64,000 bases of DNA. Source: an uncultured Paracoccaceae bacterium (lineage in GTDB: Bacteria > Pseudomonadota > Alphaproteobacteria > Rhodobacterales > Rhodobacteraceae). The position numbers were made by a program, and so were the translations under genes. Shown one piece after another: positions 8,819-17,033 of this stretch. The notes beneath the pieces were generated by a model, which saw only the letters and a list, made by a program, of their open reading frames with translations, did no database searches and was not told the origin of the DNA. The stretch spans positions 62,001 through 126,000 of the forward strand of contig CANMTR010000009.1 of NCBI GenBank assembly GCA_947500825.1, in the 5' to 3' direction. Positions within the stretch are counted from its first letter, which is position 1. Every line of letters begins with the position of its first letter.

Positions 8819-9841
8819 ATGAGCCGCAGGTCCGGGCCGATCCTGTTCGAGGACGGGGCCGAGGAGGAGGCCGGGCGGGAGCGCGCCTCGCCGCTGGAGG
8901 CACCGCCCGTCCCCGATGCCGACCCCGCCCCCTCGGGGCAGGCGATGCGCACCATGGCGGCGCTGGCCGCGCGCAAGCCCTCGGCGCTGGGGCGCTGGTT
9001 CCGCCGGTCGCTGGGGGCGCTCGTGGCGTTCCTGGTGGGCACCGCGGCCTGGGCGTGGATCGGGGCGCTGATCGAGCGCAGCGCGGCGCTGGGCTGGGTC
9101 GCGGTGGCGCTGATCGCGGCGGTGGCGGTGACGACGCTGGGCCTCGCGTTCAGGGAGGCGCGGGCGCTGATGCGCCTGACGCGGGTGGCCGAGTTGCAGG
9201 CCCAGGCGGCCGTGGCGCTGAAATCCGCCGAGATGGGCCCCGCGCGGGCGGTGGCCGACCGGCTCGCCGCGCTCTATGCCGGGCGCGCCGAGCTGGAATG
9301 GGGCCTGCGGCGGCTGGGGGAGCGCCGCGACGACGTGTTCGACCCCGATGCCCTGCTGGGCCTGGCGGAGGCGGAGCTGCTCAGGCCGCTGGACATGGCC
9401 GCGCGGGCCGAGGTGGAGGCGGCGGCGCGCCAGGTCGCGGCGGTCACCGCGGTGGTGCCGCTGGCCTTCGCCGACGTGGCCGCGGCCTTCGTGTCGAACC
9501 TGCGGATGATCCGCCGCATCGCCGAGATCTATGGCGGGCGGGCCGGCACGCTGGGGGCGTGGCGGCTGACGCGGGCCGTCTTCGCCCACCTCGTCGCCAC
9601 CGGCGCGGTGGCGGTGGGAGACGACCTGATCGGGTCGGTGGCGGGGGGCTCGGTCCTGTCCCGGGTGAGCCGCCGCTTCGGCGAGGGGATCGTGAACGGT
9701 GCGCTGACGGCGCGGGTGGGCGTCGCGGCGATCGAGGTCTGCCGGCCGCTGCCCTTCGGCACCGAGCCACGCCCCCAGGTCCACAAGCTGATCGGCAGTG
9801 CCATGTCGAACCTGTTTCCCAAGTCGCGCGGGGGAGACTAG
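8819..9841 (+). CDS. YcjF-like membrane protein (TIGR01620/DUF697 family)
   Basis: This 340-residue inner-membrane protein starts at ATG 8819 behind the Shine-Dalgarno AGGAGGG. The frame is open further upstream, but that part overlaps ycjX and looks non-coding. The first 60 residues are acidic and proline-rich. Two adjacent transmembrane helices follow (about 66-88 and 93-115), then a cytoplasmic DUF697 domain with the hydrophobic segments VVPLAFADVAAAFVSNLRM and VGDDLIGSVAGGSV. It pairs with the YcjX-like protein, as in many proteobacteria where ycjX-ycjF are neighbours. Function is unknown; a membrane-bound partner of the YcjX NTPase is a reasonable inference. Confidence 0.88.
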   Translation: MSRRSGPILFEDGAEEEAGRERASPLEAPPVPDADPAPSGQAMRTMAALAARKPSALGRWFRRSLGALVAFLVGTAAWAWIGALIERSAALGWVAVALIAAVAVTTLGLAFREARALMRLTRVAELQAQAAVALKSAEMGPARAVADRLAALYAGRAELEWGLRRLGERRDDVFDPDALLGLAEAELLRPLDMAARAEVEAAARQVAAVTAVVPLAFADVAAAFVSNLRMIRRIAEIYGGRAGTLGAWRLTRAVFAHLVATGAVAVGDDLIGSVAGGSVLSRVSRRFGEGIVNGALTARVGVAAIEVCRPLPFGTEPRPQVHKLIGSAMSNLFPKSRGGD

Positions 9842-9962
9842 GCCGGAATTGTCCGCGCCCGCCCGGTGATGGCCCGATCGGACGGGGCATTGTCGCCGGC
9901 CGGCCCGGAAAATACGCGCCAAGGCGCGCGGACTTTGCAACCGCGGGGCGGCATGCGGCATT

Positions 9963-11189
9963 GTGACTCCACATCCTTTCGTTCCGGGTCCCCCTTCCGT
10001 GCAGACATCCAAGCCGCAGACCGTCGTCGACCCCCGGCCCATAGACCCCGAAGGTCTGTCTCCGGAACTGGCCCGCGCCACGTCGGTGCGCGAGTTGCAG
10101 CGTATCCGCGCGATGCTGACGGTCGTGGTTCTGATCGGCGTGACGATCGCCATGTTCTTCGCCCGCGACGTGATGCTGCCCCTGATCCTGGGCGCGATGC
10201 TGGCGCTGACCCTGTCGCCGGTGATCCGGGCACTGGGACGCGCGGGCCTGCCCGCGCCGCTATCGGCGGCCTCGCTGATCTTGACCCTGGGCGCGGTCCT
10301 CGGCGTGGCGGGCTACGCCATGAGCGGGCCGGTCTCCACCTGGGTGGCGGAGGCACCGGCGCTTGGCGCGCAGGTGCAGGAACGGCTGGCGGGACTGCTG
10401 GCCTCGGTCGAGCAGGTCAAGGAGGCCTCCGACCAGGTGGAGGAGATGGCCTCCCAGGCGGGCGACGGCAGCGTGCAGCAGGTGACCTTGGCGCAGCCGG
10501 GGATACTCAACTCGGCGGCGAGCTACGCCGCGAGCATCGGCACGACCGTGTCGGTGGCGCTGGTGCTGGCGTTGTTCATCCTCGCCTCGGGCGACATGTT
10601 CTATGCCAAGATCGTGGAGGCCTATCCGCGGCTGAGCGAGAAGAAGCGGGCGCTCAAGATCGTCTATGGCGTCGAGCGGGCGATCTCGAGCTACCTGCTG
10701 ACGATCACGATCATCAACGCCGGGCTGGGGCTGGCCGTGTTCGCGCTGATGTGGGCGATCGGGCTGCCCAACGCGTATATCTGGGGCTTCGTGGCGTTCA
10801 TCTTCAACTTCCTGCCGTTCCTCGGCGCGATCGCGGGCGTGGCGCTGGTGGGGCTCTATTCCGTGGTGACACTGGAGCCCCTTGGGCACGCGCTGCTCGC
10901 GCCCGCGCTCTACCTCGCGGCAACCTCGGTGGAGGGGCAGTTGGTCACGCCCACGATCCTTGGCCGGCGGCTGAAGCTCAACACCGTGTCGGTCTTCGTC
11001 ACGGTGGTATTCTGGGGCTGGCTGTGGGGCATTGCGGGGGCGCTGATGGCGGTGCCGTTCCTGGTGATCGTCAAGGTGATCTGCGACAACGCGGACAGCC
11101 TGCGGACCCTGGGCAACTTCCTGGGCTCGGCCGACACGCGCATCGCCGCGCGGGAGCCCGAGGCGGAGGCGATGCCCGCGGCCCGGTGA
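9963..11189 (+). CDS. AI-2E family transporter (PerM/DUF20 type)
   Basis: This 408-residue inner-membrane protein has about eight transmembrane helices in the AI-2E/UPF0118 arrangement: a pair near residues 45-90, one near 105, a periplasmic helical region (about 120-190), and a cluster from 195 to 385 including IWGFVAFIFNFLPFLGAIAG, a recognisable family segment. Members export small molecules or ions; autoinducer-2 (TqsA) and Na+/H+ exchange roles have been shown for some, so the substrate is not predictable here. The chosen start is GTG at 9963. Another in-frame GTG lies at 9999, and neither has a clear Shine-Dalgarno. A 16-bp hairpin follows the stop. Confidence 0.87.
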   Translation: MTPHPFVPGPPSVQTSKPQTVVDPRPIDPEGLSPELARATSVRELQRIRAMLTVVVLIGVTIAMFFARDVMLPLILGAMLALTLSPVIRALGRAGLPAPLSAASLILTLGAVLGVAGYAMSGPVSTWVAEAPALGAQVQERLAGLLASVEQVKEASDQVEEMASQAGDGSVQQVTLAQPGILNSAASYAASIGTTVSVALVLALFILASGDMFYAKIVEAYPRLSEKKRALKIVYGVERAISSYLLTITIINAGLGLAVFALMWAIGLPNAYIWGFVAFIFNFLPFLGAIAGVALVGLYSVVTLEPLGHALLAPALYLAATSVEGQLVTPTILGRRLKLNTVSVFVTVVFWGWLWGIAGALMAVPFLVIVKVICDNADSLRTLGNFLGSADTRIAAREPEAEAMPAAR

Positions 11190-11196
11190 CCTGGGT

Positions 11197-11239
11197 GCCC
11201 GACATGGCCGGGGGCGGCGGGCACCCGGCCGTGTCGGGC
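11197..11239 (+). terminator. Strong hairpin after the AI-2E transporter gene
   Basis: A 16-bp inverted repeat (arms 11197-11212 and 11224-11239, one G-U pair, 11-base loop) begins eight bases after the stop codon. No U-tract follows, so it may act as a 3'-end stabiliser or Rho-assisted terminator. It makes it less likely that the next terminator, just ahead of ileS, is there to end this gene. Confidence 0.5.
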
Positions 11240-11242
11240 CGC

Positions 11243-11271
11243 TTTACCGGGCCGCGCCTCGGGCGTATAAG
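11243..11271 (+). promoter_or_regulatory. Candidate promoter of an ileS leader transcript
   Basis: TTTACC (11243-11248) and TATAAG (11266-11271) are separated by exactly 17 bp, one of the best sigma70-like matches in the window. The expected start point, about 11278-11280, coincides with the ATG of a 16-codon ORF, implying a leaderless upstream ORF. Confidence 0.55.
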
Positions 11272-11278
11272 GCTGCCC

Positions 11279-11329
11279 ATGTTTTCCAGGTCCGACCTGA
11301 TATGGCGAATTACCGGCCCGGCGCGCTGA
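11279..11329 (+). CDS. Putative leaderless leader peptide upstream of ileS
   Basis: A 16-codon ORF encodes MFSRSDLIWRITGPAR. It contains two isoleucine codons, ATA (11300-11302) and ATT (11309-11311). ATA is rare in these GC-rich genes, which use ATC almost throughout. The ORF begins where transcription from the 11243-11271 promoter should begin, and its stop codon (11327-11329) lies in the loop of the following terminator. It also holds a 5-bp hairpin CAGGT/ACCTG (11287-11299). By analogy with leaderless trpL of rhizobia, it may report isoleucyl-tRNA charging. No homology or expression evidence is available here, so translation is an inference. Confidence 0.45.
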   Translation: MFSRSDLIWRITGPAR

Positions 11330-11344
11330 ACGCGCCGGGTTTTC
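11317..11344 (+). terminator. Intrinsic terminator in the ileS leader
   Basis: A perfect 9-bp stem CCCGGCGCG/CGCGCCGGG (11317-11325 and 11331-11339) with the 5-base loop CTGAA is followed by TTTT. It ends about 50 bases before the ileS ATG and only about 40 bases after the candidate leader promoter. A ribosome on the second isoleucine codon of the leader ORF, or at its stop codon, would cover the 5' arm. Confidence 0.75.
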
Positions 11345-11393
11345 GCCGTTTCGACCGATCCGCCTTCCGCCAGATGCCCGAGGACGCCAGACC

Positions 11394-14300
11394 ATGTGCG
11401 CCGACACCACCGACCCGAGCCCCGTCCGGGACTACAAGGACACCCTGAACCTGCCCAGGACCGACTTTCCCATGCGGGCCGGCCTGCCCAAGCGCGAGCC
11501 GGGCTGGCTGGAGCGGTGGGAAAGGATCGGGATCTACGACCGGCTGCGGGAGCGGGCGGGGGATCGCCCCCCCTTCACGCTCCACGACGGGCCGCCCTAT
11601 GCCAACGGCAACCTCCATATCGGGCACGCGCTCAACAAGACGATCAAGGACATGGTGGTGCGCTCGCACCAGATGATGGGCCACGACGCGCGCTACATTC
11701 CCGGATGGGACTGTCACGGCCTGCCCATCGAGTGGAAGATCGAGGAACGCTACCGCGCCAAGGGCCGCGACAAGGACGAGGTGGACGTGGTGGAGTTCCG
11801 CCGCGAATGCCGCGAGTTCGCCGACGAGTGGATCGACCTGCAGCGGGCCGAGTTCAAGCGGCTGGGCGTGACCGGGGCCTGGGACCGGCCCTACCTGACG
11901 ATGGACTACCACGCCGAGCGGGTGATCGCCGAGGAGTTCCAGACCTTCCTGATGAACGGCACCCTCTACCAGGGGTCGAAGCCGGTGATGTGGTCGCCGG
12001 TGGAGAAGACCGCGCTCGCCGAGGCGGAGGTGGAGTACCACGAGAAGGACAGCTTCACCGTGTGGGTGAAGTTCCGCGTGGCCGAGTTCGACCTGCCGGG
12101 CGCGCAGATGTCGGACGAGGAACTCGACGACGAAGCGCGCGAGGCCATCGCCACGGCCCAGGAGGAGGCGCGCGAGGCCTTCGAGGGCGCCCATGTGGTG
12201 ATCTGGACGACGACGCCCTGGACGATCCCGTCGAACCGGGCCGTCACCTACGGCGCTGATATCGACTACGGCCTCTACGAGGTGGTGGACGCGCCCGAGG
12301 AGTGCTGGGCTCGGGCCGGCGAGCGGTTCCTGCTGGCCGACAGCCTCGCGGCCGAGACGTTCGCGCGGGCCCGGCTGCAGGATGGCCAGTGGCGGCGCCT
12401 GCGCGACGTGACCGGGCCGCAGCTCGCGGCGATGCGCCTGACGCACCCGCTGGCCGGGGCCGAGGGGGCCGAGGGCGAATGGGACGGGCTGCGCGACTTC
12501 CGCGCCGCGCCCTTCGTCACCGACGGGGAGGGGACGGGCTTCGTGCACTGTGCGCCGTCCCACGGGATGGACGAGTTCGAACTCTACCGTGAGCTCGGCA
12601 TGCTGGGCGAGGTCATCACCTATAACGTGATGGAGGACGGCTCCTTCCGCGAGGGGCTGCCCTTCTTCGGCAGCGCGCGGATCGTGAAGGAGAACGGCAA
12701 GGAAGGCGACGCCAACAAGCGCGTCATCGACAAGCTCGTCGAGGTCGGGGGCTTGCTGGCGCGGGGCAAGATCACCCACTCCTACCCCCATTCGTGGCGC
12801 TCCAAGGCGCCGCTCATCTATCGCAACACGCCGCAATGGTTCGCGGCCATCGACAGGCCGGTGGGCGACGGGCAGGACACCTATGGCCGCACGATCCGCG
12901 AGCGGGCGCTGCGCTCCATCGACGAGCTGGTGACCTGGACGCCGAAGGCGGGGCGCAACCGGCTCCATTCCATGGTGGAGAACCGCCCCGACTGGGTACT
13001 GTCGCGCCAGCGGGCCTGGGGCGTGCCGCTGACCTGCTTCGTGCGGAAGGGTGCTACGCCCGACGACCCGGACTTCCTGCTGCGCGACGAGGCCGTGAAC
13101 GCGCGCATCCTCGAGGCGTTCGAGGCCGAAGGGGCGGATGCCTGGTACGAGGCGGGCGCGAAGGAGCGGTTCCTCGGGCAGGATCACGACCCCGACGACT
13201 GGGAGCAGGTGCGCGACATCCTCGACGTGTGGTTCGATTCGGGCTCCACCCACGCCTTCGTCCTGCGCGACCGCGAGGACGGGACGCTGGACGGCATCGC
13301 CGACGTGTACCTGGAGGGCACGGACCAGCATCGCGGCTGGTTCCATTCCTCGCTGCTGCAGGCCTGCGGGACGCTGGGGCGTGCGCCCTACCGCAACGTG
13401 GTGACCCATGGTTTCACGCTCGACGCGAAGGGCATGAAGATGTCCAAGTCGAAGGGCAACGTGACCCCGCCTCAGCAGGTGGTGGACCAGTACGGCGCCG
13501 ACATCCTGCGGCTGTGGGTGGCGCAGTCGGACTACACCGGCGATCTGCGCATCGGCGACGAGATCCTGAAGGGCGTGGCCGACAGCTATCGCCGTCTCAG
13601 GAACACCCTGCGATTCCTGCTGGGGAACCTGCCCGACGAGGTGCCGCGGGTCGATCCGGGGGAGATGCCGGAACTGGAACGCTGGGTCCTGCACCGGTTG
13701 GCCGAGCTCGACGAGCACGTGCGCGGCCGCTACCGCGCCTTCGACTTCCAGGAGGTGGTGCAGGCGGTGTTCAACTTCGCCACGGTGGAACTGTCCTCGT
13801 TCTATTTCGACATCCGCAAGGACGCGCTCTATTGCGACGCGCCGGACGCGCCGCGCCGGCGGGCGGCGGAGGCGGTGCTGGAGATGCTGTTCGAGCGGCT
13901 GACCACGTGGCTGGCGCCCGTGCTGCCCTTCACCACGGAGGAGGTCTGGCTGGAGCGGCGGCCGGGCGAGGACTCCTCCGTCCATCTGGTGGACATGCCG
14001 GCCACGCCGGTGGAATGGCGCGACGAGGCGCTGGCGCGGCGCTGGGCCGGGCTGCGGCAGGTGCGCCGCGCGGTCACCGCCGCGCTGGAGGTCGCGCGCC
14101 GCGACAAGACCATCGGGTCGTCGCTGGAAGCCGCGCCGATCGTCCACGTCGCGGACGAGGACCTCGCCGAGACCCTGCGGGGCCTGTCGTTCGAGGACGT
14201 GTGCATCGTCAGCGACCTGCGGGTGACGACCGACCCCGCGCCCGAAGGGGCGTTCAGGTTGCCCGAGGTGGAGGGTGTCGCCGTCGTCTTCGCCCGGGCG

Positions 14301-14408
14301 GAGGGAGAGAAATGCCAGCGCTGCTGGAAGGTGCTGCCCGACGTGGGCGCGCACGGCCCCGCCCAGGTCTGCGGGCGCTGCGCCTCGGCGCTGGCCGTGA
14401 GCGCGTGA
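11394..14408 (+). CDS. ileS: Isoleucyl-tRNA synthetase
   Basis: This 1004-residue cytoplasmic class I synthetase charges tRNA-Ile. The ATP-binding signatures are HIGH (residues 75-78, in NGNLHIGHALNK) and KMSKS (682-686, in MKMSKSKGN). The CP1 editing domain contains TTPWTIPSN, and the C-terminus carries the zinc-binding pattern CQRCW...CGRCASAL typical of the bacterial type. Length is normal for alphaproteobacteria, somewhat longer than E. coli IleS (938 aa). The ATG at 11394 has GAGGA 13-9 bases upstream. A candidate promoter, a leader ORF with Ile codons and a terminator precede it, suggesting attenuation. A 13-bp hairpin follows the stop. Confidence 0.98.
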   Translation: MCADTTDPSPVRDYKDTLNLPRTDFPMRAGLPKREPGWLERWERIGIYDRLRERAGDRPPFTLHDGPPYANGNLHIGHALNKTIKDMVVRSHQMMGHDARYIPGWDCHGLPIEWKIEERYRAKGRDKDEVDVVEFRRECREFADEWIDLQRAEFKRLGVTGAWDRPYLTMDYHAERVIAEEFQTFLMNGTLYQGSKPVMWSPVEKTALAEAEVEYHEKDSFTVWVKFRVAEFDLPGAQMSDEELDDEAREAIATAQEEAREAFEGAHVVIWTTTPWTIPSNRAVTYGADIDYGLYEVVDAPEECWARAGERFLLADSLAAETFARARLQDGQWRRLRDVTGPQLAAMRLTHPLAGAEGAEGEWDGLRDFRAAPFVTDGEGTGFVHCAPSHGMDEFELYRELGMLGEVITYNVMEDGSFREGLPFFGSARIVKENGKEGDANKRVIDKLVEVGGLLARGKITHSYPHSWRSKAPLIYRNTPQWFAAIDRPVGDGQDTYGRTIRERALRSIDELVTWTPKAGRNRLHSMVENRPDWVLSRQRAWGVPLTCFVRKGATPDDPDFLLRDEAVNARILEAFEAEGADAWYEAGAKERFLGQDHDPDDWEQVRDILDVWFDSGSTHAFVLRDREDGTLDGIADVYLEGTDQHRGWFHSSLLQACGTLGRAPYRNVVTHGFTLDAKGMKMSKSKGNVTPPQQVVDQYGADILRLWVAQSDYTGDLRIGDEILKGVADSYRRLRNTLRFLLGNLPDEVPRVDPGEMPELERWVLHRLAELDEHVRGRYRAFDFQEVVQAVFNFATVELSSFYFDIRKDALYCDAPDAPRRRAAEAVLEMLFERLTTWLAPVLPFTTEEVWLERRPGEDSSVHLVDMPATPVEWRDEALARRWAGLRQVRRAVTAALEVARRDKTIGSSLEAAPIVHVADEDLAETLRGLSFEDVCIVSDLRVTTDPAPEGAFRLPEVEGVAVVFARAEGEKCQRCWKVLPDVGAHGPAQVCGRCASALAVSA

Positions 14409-14410
14409 CC

Positions 14411-14440
14411 CCGCGTCCCGCCCTGCCGGGCGGGGCGCGG
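14411..14440 (+). terminator. Hairpin after ileS
   Basis: A 13-bp stem (arms 14411-14423 and 14428-14440, one U-G pair) with a TGCC loop begins two bases after the ileS stop. The downstream sequence is only mildly T-rich (ATGCCTTCC), so termination strength is uncertain. A second perfect 8-bp hairpin (GGGCGGCC/GGCCGCCC, 14482-14502) lies just before the Shine-Dalgarno of the next gene. Confidence 0.55.
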
Positions 14441-14516
14441 ATGCCTTCCGTGGGGCGGCGGACATGCTAGGCTGATCCCGGGGGCGGCCCTGCCGGCCGC
14501 CCGAGGGAGGAGCCGC

Positions 14517-16070
14517 ATGACCATATTCGAAAGCGCGAGCCCGGCGCTCGACATCCCACGCGTCACCGTCACCGAGCAGCTCTTTGCCGGGCTGGCGAAG
14601 ATCGGCGACGACGTCGCCGTCACCGACGGGACCGACGGGCGCAGCCTGACAGGCACGGAGCTGGCCGAGGCGATCCGCCGGCTGGCCGGTGGCCTGACGG
14701 CACGGGGCTACGGGCCGGGCCGGACCGTGGCGCTGATGGCGCCCAACATCCCCGAATACGTCACCGTGTTCCATGGCGTCGCCTTCGCCGGGGGGACGGT
14801 GACCACCATCAACCCCACCTACACGGCCAACGAGGTCCGCAAGCAGCTGACCGATTCGGGCGCGCAGCTCCTGATCGTGGTCGCGCCCTTCCTGGAGACG
14901 GCGCGCGAGGCCGCGCGAGGCACCGCGGTGGAGGAGATCGCGGTGATCGGGCAGGCGGAGGGCGCGACGGCGCTGGCCGATCTGATGGGCGAGCCCCAGG
15001 CCGAGCAGGCCCCGGTGGACCCGGCCGAGCACGTGGTGGTCCTGCCCTACTCGTCGGGCACGACCGGCCTGCCCAAGGGGGTGATGCTGACCCACCGCAA
15101 TCTCGTGGCGAACGTGATGCAGTGCCACTCGACGCAGGAGATCCGCACGGGCGACTGCACCATCGCCTTCCTGCCGTTCTTCCACATCTACGGAATGACG
15201 GTGCTGATGAACTCGCACCTGGCGGGCGGCGCATCGCTGGTCACCCTGCCGCGGTTCGACCTGGAGGTGTTCCTGAGGCTGGTGGCCGAGCACCGGCCGC
15301 GACGGCTCTACCTCGTGCCGCCGGTGGTGCTGGCCCTGGCCAAGCATCCGCTGGTCGAGCAGTTCGACACCTCGTCGGTCGAGCAGGTCTTCTCCGGCGC
15401 GGCGCCGCTCGGGGCCGAGCTGGGCGATGCCTGCGCCAAGCGGCTGGGGGCGGTGATCACCCAGGGCTACGGCATGACGGAGCTGTCGCCCCTGAGCCAC
15501 GCGACCCCGGTGGAGGCGCCGAGGCCCGGCGCCTCGGGCCTGACGGTGGCGGGGTGCCGCAGCCGGGTAGTGGACCCGATGACCGGGCAGGATCGCGGTC
15601 CGGGAGAGGAAGGCGAGCTGTGGGTGCAGGGCCCCAACGTGATGAAGGGCTACCTGAACAACGACCAGGCCACCCGCGAGACCCTGACCGAGGACGGATG
15701 GCTGAAGACCGGCGATCTGTGCGTGATCGACGCGGACGGCTACATGTTCGTCCGCGAGAGGGTGAAGGAGCTGATCAAGGTCAAGGGGTTCCAGGTCGCA
15801 CCCGCCGAGCTGGAGGCGGAGCTGGTGACCCACGAGGGCATCCGCGACGCGGCCGTCCTGGGCCGCCCGGACCCCGAATCCGGCGAGGTGCCCGTGGCTT
15901 ATGTCGTGCGGTCCGAGGGGGCTGACCTGGACGAGGCGGGCGTGCTCGCCTGGTTGAAGGAGCGGCTGGCGCCCTACAAGCAGCCGCGCGAGGTGCGCTT
16001 CGTCGACGAGATCCCGAAATCGGCGGCCGGCAAGATCCTGCGGCGGATGCTCAAGAACGGGGATGCCTGA
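14517..16070 (+). CDS. Acyl-CoA synthetase, 4-coumarate:CoA-ligase-like (AMP-forming)
   Basis: This 517-residue ANL-superfamily enzyme activates a carboxylic acid to acyl-AMP and transfers it to CoA. The AMP-binding P-loop YSSGTTGLPKGVMLTH (about residues 177-192), the A5 motif QGYGMTELSP, the hinge region LKTGDLCVIDADGYMF, and the A10 lysine in PKSAAGKILRR are all present. Overall layout and the segment FFHIYGMTVLMN resemble 4-coumarate:CoA ligase and medium-chain acyl-CoA synthetases; the true acid is not predictable. It starts at an ATG behind GGGAGGAG and overlaps the next gene by eight bases. A TAGGCT box at 14468-14473 could be its -10, but no convincing -35 is seen. Confidence 0.92.
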   Translation: MTIFESASPALDIPRVTVTEQLFAGLAKIGDDVAVTDGTDGRSLTGTELAEAIRRLAGGLTARGYGPGRTVALMAPNIPEYVTVFHGVAFAGGTVTTINPTYTANEVRKQLTDSGAQLLIVVAPFLETAREAARGTAVEEIAVIGQAEGATALADLMGEPQAEQAPVDPAEHVVVLPYSSGTTGLPKGVMLTHRNLVANVMQCHSTQEIRTGDCTIAFLPFFHIYGMTVLMNSHLAGGASLVTLPRFDLEVFLRLVAEHRPRRLYLVPPVVLALAKHPLVEQFDTSSVEQVFSGAAPLGAELGDACAKRLGAVITQGYGMTELSPLSHATPVEAPRPGASGLTVAGCRSRVVDPMTGQDRGPGEEGELWVQGPNVMKGYLNNDQATRETLTEDGWLKTGDLCVIDADGYMFVRERVKELIKVKGFQVAPAELEAELVTHEGIRDAAVLGRPDPESGEVPVAYVVRSEGADLDEAGVLAWLKERLAPYKQPREVRFVDEIPKSAAGKILRRMLKNGDA

Positions 16071-16299
16071 CGACGCCGAGATCGCGTCGGTCCTGATGGA
16101 CCTGGCCGGCGACCGGGGGGTGGAGAAGAGCTTCTGCCCCTCGGAGGCGGCGCGGCGGCTGTCGCGGGACTGGCGGCCGCTGATGGACGACGTGCGCCGG
16201 GTGGCCGCCGGCCTGCCGCTGGTGGCCACGCGCGGCGGCGCGGTGGTCGACGTGGCGGCGGGCGGTCCGATCCGGCTGCGTCTGGCGCGGTGCGCCTAG
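16063..16299 (+). CDS. DUF3253 small protein
   Basis: This 78-residue protein matches the DUF3253 family of short (70-90 aa) winged-helix-like proteins: it opens with an IASVLMDLAGDRG helix and contains the CPSEAARRLSRDWRPLMDDVRR segment that looks like a recognition helix region. The start lies eight bases inside the end of the acyl-CoA synthetase gene, so it is co-translated with it. Its own 3' end overlaps pcs on the other strand by four bases. No function has been assigned to the family; DNA binding is a guess from the fold. Confidence 0.8.
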   Translation: MPDDAEIASVLMDLAGDRGVEKSFCPSEAARRLSRDWRPLMDDVRRVAAGLPLVATRGGAVVDVAAGGPIRLRLARCA

Positions 16300-16991
16300 C
16301 CGTCGGGGCCGTAGAGGGCCTGCTGCGCGATGCCCGCCAGCGCGAGGTAGATCGACGAGGCGATGAGCCCGGCCTCGAGCGTGGGGAACGGCTCGAAGTC
16401 GAGCCAGGCGGCCCAGCCGGCCATGAACGTCCAGGCCAGCGCCACCGGCAAAGTCAGGCCCCGCCAGCGCAGGGTGCGGACCGGGTGGACGAACTTGAGG
16501 TTCAGGAACATCGACACCGCGAACAGGATCACCAGCGCCAGTGTGAGCTCCCAGGGCGGCTCCACCGCGAAGAAGACGAGGACGGCCATGTTCCAGCAGC
16601 CCGGGAAGCCGGAGAACGAATAGTCCCGCGTCTTCATCCGGGTGTCGGCGAAGTAGACGACCGAGGTATAGGTGATGACGATGATCGCGATCCACCCCGT
16701 CCATCCCGGCAGGAGCCCAGAGGCGAAGAGCGCGAAGGCGGGGATGAAGACGTAGGTCAGGTAGTCGATGATCAGGTCCATCAGCACGCCGTCGTATTCG
16801 GGCGCGTTGGTGCCCACGTCGTACTTGCGCGCCAGGGGCCCGTCGATGCCGTCGACGGCGAAAGCGATCACCAGCCACAGCCACATCAGACCCCAGCTGT
16901 GGTCGATGGCCGCGAGCATGGCGAGCATGGCGAAGACCGCGCCGGTGGCGGTCAGGAAATGGACGGCGAAGGCCTTGGGGCGATCGGACAT
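16296..16991 (-). CDS. pcs: Phosphatidylcholine synthase (CDP-alcohol phosphatidyltransferase)
   Basis: This 231-residue inner-membrane enzyme should condense CDP-diacylglycerol with choline to phosphatidylcholine, the one-step route found in rhizobia and other alphaproteobacteria. The CDP-alcohol phosphatidyltransferase motif is present as DGIDGPLARKYDVG followed by EYDGVLMDLIIDYLTYVF, with the metal-binding aspartates in the spacing used by Pcs. About eight hydrophobic helices span the protein. The gene ends tail-to-tail with DUF3253 (4-base overlap). Length and motif favour Pcs over phosphatidylglycerophosphate or phosphatidylserine synthases. Confidence 0.9.
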   Translation of the reverse strand: MSDRPKAFAVHFLTATGAVFAMLAMLAAIDHSWGLMWLWLVIAFAVDGIDGPLARKYDVGTNAPEYDGVLMDLIIDYLTYVFIPAFALFASGLLPGWTGWIAIIVITYTSVVYFADTRMKTRDYSFSGFPGCWNMAVLVFFAVEPPWELTLALVILFAVSMFLNLKFVHPVRTLRWRGLTLPVALAWTFMAGWAAWLDFEPFPTLEAGLIASSIYLALAGIAQQALYGPDG

Positions 16992-17033
16992 TGGCGCAAG
17001 ATGACAGGGGCGGCGGGCGAGCGCAATCCGCGC

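Noticed and set aside
11310..16229. Minus-strand open frame of 1639 codons opposite ileS and the acyl-CoA synthetase
   Set aside because: It mirrors two clear plus-strand genes, has no recognisable domain and has composition (His/Arg/Gly/Val/Pro) expected from antisense reading of GC-rich codons.
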